Source: an uncultured Bacteroides sp.
GTDB lineage: Bacteria; Bacteroidota; Bacteroidia; Bacteroidales; Bacteroidaceae
Length of the DNA: 17,838 bases
Reading direction: 5' to 3'
Assembly (NCBI RefSeq): GCF_905207245.1
Contig: NZ_CAJLKP010000100.1
Location: 1-17,838, forward strand
Part shown: piece by piece, positions 1 through 5,512 of the stretch
How the letters are laid out: each line of letters starts with the position of its first letter
Position numbering within the stretch: the first letter of the stretch is position 1
Notes under the pieces: model-generated
The model's database searches: none
Told to the model about the DNA's origin: nothing
Seen by the model: only the letters and a program-made list of their open reading frames with translations
Translations under genes and position numbers: made by a program

Positions 1-51
1 AGCATTAGCCTTCCAAGCTGAGGGTCGCGGGTTTGAGCCCCGTCTTCCGCT
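1..51 (+). tRNA. tRNA-Gly(TCC), 3' part (5' end outside window)
   Basis: The first 51 bases read as the 3' two-thirds of a tRNA. The anticodon loop CTTCCAA (10-16) has TCC at 12-14. The T stem is GCGGG (27-31) paired with CCCGT (39-43) around a 7-base loop. The 3' acceptor strand is CTTCCGC (44-50) with discriminator T51. CCA is not encoded. The D arm and 5' acceptor strand lie left of the window. The anticodon decodes GGA glycine codons. Confidence 0.9.
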
Positions 52-60
52 CTTAGAGAG

Positions 61-106
61 AATCCTGAAAGTCAAGCAATTGGCTATCAGGATTTCTTGT
101 TTTTTA
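61..106 (+). terminator. possible terminator after tRNA-Gly
   Basis: AATCCTGA (61-68) is the exact inverse complement of TCAGGATT (87-94), with an 18-base loop, and a T-rich run follows at 93-106. This fits a factor-independent terminator ten bases after the tRNA. The long loop makes it weaker than a typical one. Confidence 0.45.
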
Positions 107-490
107 TAGTCCATAAAACTACAAAATTAGGCGGTTTCAGAGGGTGCATGTAAACCAAGATGTAAACCAAAAACAGGGTCAGTCCGAAACCGAGAGTTAA
201 ACTCACTCCTTTACTTAATCTTCGTACTACAATAAGAGAAATTGAATAACAGGTATTTGAAAACATTCCTTTCCTTCATTGTTTTTGTGCTTACTGGCAT
301 AATGACATTTTCCCAAATGCAAAAGAAGAAAAGGAAAGAAATAAATGATGATTATGATTGCAGATGTAGGCCATATTGATGAGAAACGTTTTCCATAGAT
401 TTGCTGTTTTTTTGTACAGGGATGAACTATAATTGTTTTTGTATGTATATTTGCAATCAATAATCAGTATAACCTATAATATATAATACT
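107..490. other. gene-poor stretch with a -7 promoter element for the GH109-type gene
   Basis: No convincing gene was found here. A short direct repeat, ATGTAAACCAA twice in close succession (about 147-171), follows the tRNA. The 3' end of a tRNA is a usual integration site, so this could be an attachment-site scar, but I cannot show a second att copy. TATATTTG at 446-453 matches the Bacteroides -7 consensus TAnnTTTG and would start a transcript about 30 bases before the 491 start. No good -33 element is at the usual distance. Confidence 0.35.
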
Positions 491-1807
491 ATGCAAAAAG
501 AATGGAGTCGACTAAACAACAGAAAAGAATACCACACTCATGTTTTAGGACTAACCCATTCCCCTATTCCTATTGTACGCATCGGCCTCATAGGTTTAGG
601 CAATCGCGGACTACTAACCTTGGAGCGCTACATGCTCATAGAACATGTAGAAATCAAAGCATTGTGTGAAATACGTCCCGGCAATCTGGCTAAAGGGCAA
701 GCAACATTGATAAAAGGCGGACATCCTGCGGCTATCGGTTATACCGGAGAAAACGGCTGGCAACAGATGTGCTGCAACCCCGACATCGACCTCATCATTA
801 TATGTACAGACTGGCTGACACATACTCCTATGGCCACCTATGCTATGGAGCAAGGCAAGCATGTCGCCATCGAAGTACCCGCCGCCATGACCGTAGCCGA
901 ATGCTGGCAACTGGTAGACACCGCCGAACGCACCCGCCGCCACTGCATCATGCTGGAAAACTGCTGTTATGACGCCTTTGCCCTGACCACGCTGAACATG
1001 GCAAGACAAAACTTGTTCGGTGAAATCATGCACGTAGAAGGTGCTTATATACACGACCTGCGCTCCATGTACTTCAGCGATGAAAACCAAGGCGGTTTCC
1101 ATAACCACTGGAACAAGGCTTATTGCATGGAACACACCGGAAACCCTTATCCTACCCACGGCTTAGGTCCCGTATGCCAGATCCTGAATATCCACCGGGG
1201 CGACCGTTTGAATTACCTTGTATCCATGTCCACCCACCAGGCAGGAATGACGGAATATGCCCGTCGCACTTTCGGCAAAGAATCCCCCGAAGCACAACAG
1301 GCTTACCTGTTGGGAGATATGAACACCACCCTCATCCATACCGTCAAGGGAAAAACCATCCAACTGCAATACTGCACCGTCCATCCGCGCCCTTACAGCC
1401 GTTCGCACACCATCTGCGGCACGCGAGGCTTTGCACAGAAATACCCGGTAGCCACAATCAATCTGGAAGATGCGCATAGCGGAGGGAGACTCGGTACAGC
1501 CACCGGAGAGACAGCCAGCACAACCACCGAAGAACTCTTGCAACGCTATCAACATCCTTTTACGGCTACCATTGGCAAAGAAGGTGCCCTCAAAGGTGCC
1601 CCAAACGAGATGAACTATATCATGGATTACCGCCTCATCTACTGCCTGCACCACGGACTTCCTCTGGATATGGACGTTTACGATGCCGCCGAATGGTCGT
1701 GCATCACCGAGCTTAGTGAGCAATCGGTACTGAATGGCAGTCGCCCGGTAGAAATACCCGACTTCACGCGGGGCGCATGGAAGACTTTTCCCAGCGTTTC
1801 AAGATAG
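491..1807 (+). CDS. GH109-type Gfo/Idh/MocA family protein (possible alpha-N-acetylgalactosaminidase), no signal peptide
   Basis: A 438-residue protein with an N-terminal Rossmann fold: the dinucleotide-binding GLIGLGNRG lies at residues 32-40. The core resembles glycoside hydrolase family 109: EVPAAMT (128-134), an MLENCCY segment (154-160), LFGEIMHVEGAYIHDLR (175-191) and YPTHGLGPV (220-228). Known GH109 enzymes hydrolyse terminal alpha-GalNAc by a tightly bound NAD+ redox/elimination mechanism, and the Tyr and His of the last two motifs are candidates for catalytic residues (inference). The first 28 residues are polar and contain no signal sequence, so the protein should be cytoplasmic, whereas many Bacteroides GH109 enzymes are exported. 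It could instead be a sugar dehydrogenase of the wider family. The gene stands alone. ATG 491 has no Shine-Dalgarno site, as is common in this phylum. Confidence 0.85.
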   Translation: MQKEWSRLNNRKEYHTHVLGLTHSPIPIVRIGLIGLGNRGLLTLERYMLIEHVEIKALCEIRPGNLAKGQATLIKGGHPAAIGYTGENGWQQMCCNPDIDLIIICTDWLTHTPMATYAMEQGKHVAIEVPAAMTVAECWQLVDTAERTRRHCIMLENCCYDAFALTTLNMARQNLFGEIMHVEGAYIHDLRSMYFSDENQGGFHNHWNKAYCMEHTGNPYPTHGLGPVCQILNIHRGDRLNYLVSMSTHQAGMTEYARRTFGKESPEAQQAYLLGDMNTTLIHTVKGKTIQLQYCTVHPRPYSRSHTICGTRGFAQKYPVATINLEDAHSGGRLGTATGETASTTTEELLQRYQHPFTATIGKEGALKGAPNEMNYIMDYRLIYCLHHGLPLDMDVYDAAEWSCITELSEQSVLNGSRPVEIPDFTRGAWKTFPSVSR

Positions 1808-1869
1808 GAAGAGAAACAGATAACACTCTAATAACCATAGCATTGCATTTACCGATTATTTTTCTCTTA

Positions 1870-2001
1870 ATGTAAAAGCATTTACCGCAGGATGTAACGG
1901 CCTTTACATCATATTGTAACGACCTTTACCTCGGCATGTAAATAGAGTTACCATGTGGGGTTAATAAAGTTACCCCAGCATGTTAATAAAGTTACCATTT
2001 G
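1870..2001. repeat. 22-bp tandem array: six units with internal GTAA...TTAC dyads
   Basis: Six 22-base units run without insertion or deletion: 1870-1891, 1892-1913, 1914-1935, 1936-1957, 1958-1979, 1980-2001. The TTAC half-site starts at 1882, 1904, 1926, 1948, 1970 and 1992. The opposing GTAA or GTTA half-site starts at 1872, 1894, 1916, 1938 and 1982, and is degenerate in unit 5. Each unit is therefore a small dyad (GTAA-N6-TTAC) repeated every two helical turns. A seventh unit at 2002-2023 is strongly degenerate. An extra GCATTTACCG lies at 1845-1854, 33 bases (1.5 periods) before its copy at 1878. The arrangement looks like a multi-operator protein-binding array or a tandem-repeat relic. 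The units have no spacers, so this is not CRISPR. Confidence 0.85.
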
Positions 2002-2064
2002 GAGTAATTGGTACTTTGCCTATATTAATTCAACTATAAACTCGCATTATTAATCTTTTTCGCT

Positions 2065-2102
2065 TATATTTGCAATGTACTTCACGACGGAGTACATTTT
2101 TT
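2065..2102 (+). promoter_or_regulatory. -7 promoter element overlapping a hairpin with T-run at the expected start site
   Basis: TATATTTG (2065-2072) matches the Bacteroides -7 element, without a clear -33. Directly after it, ATGTACT (2075-2081) pairs with AGTACAT (2091-2097), extended by a T-G wobble and a C-G pair around an ACGAC loop, and TTTTTT follows at 2097-2102. This could be a terminator ending read-through from the left, or a start-proximal hairpin of the transcript for the small genes at 2293 and 2627. Confidence 0.45.
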
Positions 2103-2130
2103 AGAATTTAGTTTAGTCTCCATACTGAAA

Positions 2131-2294
2131 CTGCAACTTCAAAAATGGACAAGCCTAAACTGAAGGGCCATTCGTATGTTCAATAACTTACGATATGCGC
2201 ACCTATTCAGTTTATTAGCTTGTCCGGGTTGTTGCAGACCTCAGTAGGGATAGTAAACTGTTTTAGGTGCGTTCCTTTTAACAGTATTGAACAT
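2131..2294 (+). promoter_or_regulatory. structured leader with two mutually exclusive long hairpins over the start codon
   Basis: Fold A has 32 base pairs: CTGCAAC 2131-2137 with 2231-2237; GGACAAGC 2147-2154 with 2218-2225; TAAACTGAA 2156-2164 with 2206-2214; and TCGTA/GTT 2172-2180 with 2185-2193 (one T-T mismatch). Fold B has 25 base pairs: ATGTTCAATA 2176-2185 with 2285-2294; CGCACCTA 2198-2205 with 2264-2271; CAGTTTA 2208-2214 with 2254-2260. Both folds use 2176-2214, so only one can form at a time. Fold B pairs the first two bases of the ATG at 2293. The layout is that of an attenuator or riboswitch-like leader. I do not recognise it as any named riboswitch class. Confidence 0.6.
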
Positions 2295-2610
2295 GCAAAC
2301 ACCCATTATCAAATACTACAAAGTACTCACGAGACAAAACTCCCGATGGTACAAAATAATCTTGCTTATACAACAAGGAAAAACATCTGCCATGTATATT
2401 ATAAAAACGCAGGATCGTGAAGTGCTTGAAACCCTCAGTTCAACATGCCTCAAAGAAGTAAGAGACAAAATACAATTTGTCGGTAATTTAATACTCGGCA
2501 AGCCTCAGTCCAGTCCTATCTATCTGGCATTCTATTGCAGATTTATTCATTTAGAGCATCAGCACTACTCATGCACAATGAAGAACTATCACATAAACTA
2601 CATTTTATAA
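2293..2610 (+). CDS. small protein of unknown function (105 aa)
   Basis: I do not recognise this protein. It is 105 residues, basic, begins MQTPIIKYYK, and contains a segment around residues 32-65 (AMYIIKTQDREVLETLSS) that looks like a compact alpha/beta fold. It has no signal peptide and no clear transmembrane helix. A TTG six bases upstream (2287) is also in frame, but ATG 2293 is preferred. The start codon sits in the 3' arm of leader fold B. The next small gene starts 16 bases after its stop, so the two are probably co-transcribed. Coding status rests on the open frame, the A-rich start context and the neighbouring gene. Confidence 0.5.
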   Translation: MQTPIIKYYKVLTRQNSRWYKIILLIQQGKTSAMYIIKTQDREVLETLSSTCLKEVRDKIQFVGNLILGKPQSSPIYLAFYCRFIHLEHQHYSCTMKNYHINYIL

Positions 2611-2626
2611 CTCAATTTCAAATACT

Positions 2627-2881
2627 ATGAAATACTCATCACACCCCTACAACAGAAGAAAACGAAATTTCTTCCTCTTTATACACATTGCCGCTTTCTG
2701 CATATACATGACATTGATTCTGGTACTTGCGATCCTTCGTGTTACGTTGGAAGAGAAAGACAATGTGATAAATTCACTTCAAAAACAAATACAACACTAT
2801 AAAAAAATACCCACTACTCCCCTATCTCACGAATACAGGGAATGGTGGGATGAGTATGGCTTAAAAGACGATCATCGCTAA
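2627..2881 (+). CDS. small single-pass membrane protein of unknown function (84 aa)
   Basis: This 84-residue protein has a short basic N-terminus (YNRRKR, residues 8-13), one hydrophobic helix at about residues 14-38, then a polar tail with heptad-like spacing (EEKDNVINSLQKQIQHY, about 42-58) ending in acidic and aromatic residues. The positive-inside rule puts the N-terminus in the cytoplasm and the tail in the periplasm. The layout resembles small coiled-coil membrane proteins in general, but I cannot assign a family. It follows the 105-aa gene by 16 bases and is likely in the same transcript. It has no cysteine or lipobox. Confidence 0.6.
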   Translation: MKYSSHPYNRRKRNFFLFIHIAAFCIYMTLILVLAILRVTLEEKDNVINSLQKQIQHYKKIPTTPLSHEYREWWDEYGLKDDHR

Positions 2882-3018
2882 TTTTATCTCTCAAAACTTA
2901 CCCATTCTTTAGAATATCTTTGAGCTGTTCAGTCCGGACTATGCCATACAGACTCCAAGGATTGATGCTGTAAGAAGATACTCTAACTGTTTACATCTGC
3001 AAAAAAACGTTCCTTTTC
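2882..3018. other. intergenic stretch with nested hairpin and a perfect palindrome
   Basis: After the small-gene pair, CTCAAA (2890-2895) pairs with TTTGAG (2919-2924), and ATTCT/AGAAT (2904-2915) nests inside. There is no T-run, so a terminator is doubtful. AGTCCGGACT (2931-2940) is a perfect 10-bp palindrome, and its GGACT/AGTCC word recurs in the rtcB leader. No open frame of interest was seen. Confidence 0.35.
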
Positions 3019-3050
3019 CTTGCATACTTTAAAAAGATGCATTACTTTTG
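3019..3050 (+). promoter_or_regulatory. Bacteroides-type promoter for the RNA-repair operon
   Basis: CTTG (3019-3022) lies 20 bases before TACTTTTG (3043-3050), which fits the -33 TTTG/TTG and -7 TAnnTTTG arrangement of the Bacteroides primary sigma factor. Transcription would begin near 3057, giving a leader of about 290 bases before rtcB. Confidence 0.65.
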
Positions 3051-3056
3051 CCGCCG

Positions 3057-3346
3057 TTAAACACAGTATTCACCCCTTTAAAACTGAAAGAAAGGGACTA
3101 ATTTATGTTGGAACTATAATATCTCAGCCAGGACTAAGTTGACTCATCGGGATGATGGGGCTTTGCAATTTTCTTGATTAGTCCTACAATCACATTTATA
3201 ATTTTATTATTATTCACTTCAATGCAGTGGACGGATAGCGTTGTATCTATCATCATCCCTCATGCATTGGGTACAAAACGCATATTGCACTGCCCCGTCG
3301 CGAGGCGGGCAGCCCATGCCGTATGCATACACATGAAAAAGAAAAT
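3057..3346 (+). promoter_or_regulatory. long 5' leader of rtcB with competing GGACTAA stems
   Basis: The leader carries GGACTAAT (3095-3102) and AGGACTAA (3130-3137). Both can pair with the single complementary ATTAGTCCT (3177-3185). CCCTTT (3074-3079) can pair with AAAGGG (3091-3096), which competes with the first stem. Close to the start codon a GC-rich hairpin, CTGCCC (3290-3295) with GGGCAG (3307-3312), stands out in AT-rich surroundings. No tRNA-like T-arm or Y-RNA-like element was found. Regulatory function is inferred from length and pairing only. Confidence 0.4.
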
Positions 3347-4744
3347 ATGGGAATACGATTAAAAGATTTAAGTAAGCTGGGATATAGAGACAATGTAGCA
3401 CGCAGTCTGGCAGTAGCCATCGTCGGCAAACATTGCAAGCACCAAAGCAAAGAACAGATTATCAAGACACTGAGCGATGTGCTGGAAAACCCCGATACTT
3501 ATAAAGAGAATGAGACATGGGGCAAACTGGCCGAACACCTGTCCCCCACCCTCATCGAAAAGAAGTTCACAGCATACGACTTGCTCGACGAGCCGTTGCC
3601 CTATAAAACCTATGGCGGCAAGTTCATAGAAACCCTTGCCAAACAGCAGATGAACCTGGCCATGAGGCTCCCCGTCAGCGTAGCCGGGGCACTGATGCCT
3701 GATGCACATGCCGGATACGGTCTTCCCATCGGCGGTGTACTCGCCACGGACAATGCCGTCATCCCCTACGCCGTAGGGGTGGATATCGGTTGTCGGATGA
3801 GCCTGACGGTGTTCGATGCCAAAGCGGATTATCTGAAAAGATACTCGCATCAGATAAAAGAGGCACTGAAAAATTATACCCACTTCGGCATGGAGGGCGG
3901 TCTGACCTTTGCACAGGAGCATGAAGTGACAGAACGGGAAGAATTCCGTTTAACACCTCTTCTGAGGGACTTGCGCGGGAAGGCCATTCACCAGTTGGGC
4001 AGCTCCGGCGGCGGAAATCATTTCGTGGAGTTCGGAGAGCTTCTTCTGCAAGGAGAAAATGTGCTGGGACTGCCCGAAGGCAATTATATGGCATTGCTGT
4101 CACATTCCGGTTCGCGCGGACTGGGAGCGGCTATCGCCATGCATTATAGCCGGATAGCCCGTGAAGTCTGCAAACTGCCGCGTGAAGCGCAACATTTTGC
4201 CTGGCTCGATTTGGACTCGGAAGAAGGACAGGAATACTGGATGAGCATGAACCTGGCGGGCGACTACGCCCGTGCCTGTCACGAACAGATTCATCTGAAC
4301 CTCTCGAAAGCTCTTGACCTGAAGCCAATAGCGAACGTGAACAATCATCACAACTTTGCTTGGAAAGAGGAGATTGCACCCGGACGCACCACCATCGTGC
4401 ATCGCAAAGGGGCCACTCCTGCACAGGCAGGGCAACCGGGACTTATCCCCGGAAGTATGGCAACTCCCGGTTATCTGGTAGCAGGCCGGGGTGTGGAAGA
4501 GTCGTTATGTTCCGCTTCGCACGGTGCAGGACGGGCTATGTCACGCCAGAAGGCAAAGGAGAGTTTCACCCAGTCGGCCATGAAGAAATTTCTCTCGCAG
4601 GCCGGAGTCACACTGATTGGGGGCAGCATCGAAGAGATGCCGTTAGCCTACAAGAACATAGACCGGGTGATGCAACCTCAGGAGACCTTGGTAGAAGTGC
4701 AGGGCAAATTCATTCCGCGCATCGTAAGGATGAATAAAGAGTAA
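3347..4744 (+). CDS. rtcB: RtcB, GTP/Mn-dependent 3'-phosphate/5'-OH RNA ligase
   Basis: RtcB joins RNA ends carrying 2',3'-cyclic phosphate or 3'-phosphate to 5'-OH ends through a GMP-histidine intermediate. From ATG 3347 the protein is 465 residues. All signature motifs are present: PDAHAGYGLPIGG (about 118-130), VGVDIGCR (metal-binding Cys149), GGGNHFVE (His225), SHSGSRG (His253), NHHNFAW (His334/335), HRKGATPA and GSMATPGYLV (about 352-378), and SASHGAGRAMSR, in which His392 is the expected guanylylated residue. An in-frame ATG eight codons upstream (3323) is less likely, because family members start close to GIRLKDL. It is the first gene of a three-gene operon, 65 bases before an RNA ligase gene. 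RtcR and archease are not in the window. I see no missing catalytic residue. Confidence 0.97.
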   Translation: MGIRLKDLSKLGYRDNVARSLAVAIVGKHCKHQSKEQIIKTLSDVLENPDTYKENETWGKLAEHLSPTLIEKKFTAYDLLDEPLPYKTYGGKFIETLAKQQMNLAMRLPVSVAGALMPDAHAGYGLPIGGVLATDNAVIPYAVGVDIGCRMSLTVFDAKADYLKRYSHQIKEALKNYTHFGMEGGLTFAQEHEVTEREEFRLTPLLRDLRGKAIHQLGSSGGGNHFVEFGELLLQGENVLGLPEGNYMALLSHSGSRGLGAAIAMHYSRIAREVCKLPREAQHFAWLDLDSEEGQEYWMSMNLAGDYARACHEQIHLNLSKALDLKPIANVNNHHNFAWKEEIAPGRTTIVHRKGATPAQAGQPGLIPGSMATPGYLVAGRGVEESLCSASHGAGRAMSRQKAKESFTQSAMKKFLSQAGVTLIGGSIEEMPLAYKNIDRVMQPQETLVEVQGKFIPRIVRMNKE

Positions 4745-4809
4745 GAGGCTAGTATTCAGGAGCCGCTGATTTAAAGTAGATGAATGATTTAAAAAGAAAG
4801 GAGTAACTT

Positions 4810-5511
4810 ATGTTATCAGAAAAATATGGTCGCACGTATCATTATCCGTTTTCTCCCGGAACGACCAGTGACGACCGCATCAACCATACGTATTGGGAAG
4901 ACATTCAACAGATAGAAACCCTGATACACACCGAAAAGCTGGACGGAGAAAATAATTGTCTGAGCCGCCACGGTGTATTTGCCCGTTCGCATGCAGCGCC
5001 TACCACCTCACCGTGGACCAGGGAACTGCGCGAGCGTTGGGAACTCATGAAAAACGACTTGGGGGACATCGAGATGTTCGGTGAAAACCTGTATGCCATA
5101 CATTCGATAGAGTATCGCAAACTGGAAACACACTTTTATGTGTTTGCCGTGCGTTGTCTGGATCAGTGGCTGTCGTGGGAGGAAGTGAAATTCTATGCCG
5201 CTCTGTTCGACTTGCCTACGGTGCCCGAATTACGAGTGGAAACGGTAGAAGGATTGACGCGGGAAGCGTTGCAGCAACAGGTCGCCAGTCTGGCGCAAGA
5301 GCCGGGTGTGTTCGGAACACGCGATCCACAAACAGGCGCAGATTGTACCCGCGAAGGGATAGTCACCCGTAATATAGGTGAATATCCGGTAAGTGAATTT
5401 GCCCGCAACGTATTCAAGTACGTACGCAAGGGGCATGTGAAGACCGATGAGCACTGGACACGCAATTGGAAGCGTGCCCGCCTCATCTGGGAAATAGGAA
5501 AGGAGGAATAA
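4810..5511 (+). CDS. small nucleotidyltransferase-type RNA ligase (KxDG)
   Basis: A 233-residue protein with the covalent nucleotidyltransferase motifs of RNA ligases. Motif I, EKLDGENN, is at 42-49 with Lys43 as the predicted adenylylated residue. A motif-III-like MFGENLYAIHSI spans 89-100, motif IV REGIVTR is at 181-187, and motif V FKYVRKGHVK is at 202-211 with Lys203 and Lys207. Such ligases seal 3'-OH to 5'-phosphate RNA ends using ATP. It is short and has little beyond the catalytic domain, resembling compact RNA-ligase-domain proteins rather than full Rnl1 or Rnl2. A strong AAAGGAG (4797-4803) sits six bases before the ATG, unusual for this phylum. The kinase-HD gene begins one base after its stop, suggesting tight coupling: that protein would prepare the ends this one seals. 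Substrate is unknown. Confidence 0.88.
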   Translation: MLSEKYGRTYHYPFSPGTTSDDRINHTYWEDIQQIETLIHTEKLDGENNCLSRHGVFARSHAAPTTSPWTRELRERWELMKNDLGDIEMFGENLYAIHSIEYRKLETHFYVFAVRCLDQWLSWEEVKFYAALFDLPTVPELRVETVEGLTREALQQQVASLAQEPGVFGTRDPQTGADCTREGIVTRNIGEYPVSEFARNVFKYVRKGHVKTDEHWTRNWKRARLIWEIGKEE

Positions 5512-5512
5512 A

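Noticed and set aside
107..250. Integrase relic next to the tRNA
   Set aside because: tRNA 3' ends are common integration sites and short repeats are present, but no frame shows recognisable recombinase residues and no second att copy is in the window.
227..460. 77-codon minus-strand open frame in the gap before the GH109-type gene
   Set aside because: It has a low-complexity, hydrophobic composition, lacks homologous motifs, and lies across the -7 element of the next gene.
614..1159. 181-codon minus-strand frame opposite the GH109-type gene
   Set aside because: Shadow of the real gene: no family pattern, and the plus-strand protein has clear motifs throughout.
1870..2001. CRISPR array
   Set aside because: The 22-base units abut with no spacers, and no cas genes are present.
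2287..2292. TTG start for the 105-aa small protein
   Set aside because: ATG six bases later is a normal start, and the TTG lies fully inside a predicted stem.
3057..3320. tRNA-like or Y-RNA gene before rtcB, as seen in some enterobacterial repair operons
   Set aside because: No GTTCRANYC-type T loop and no cloverleaf-compatible stems were found.
3323..3346. Upstream ATG for rtcB
   Set aside because: It adds eight residues not expected in the family, and ATG 3347 leads directly into the conserved N-terminus.
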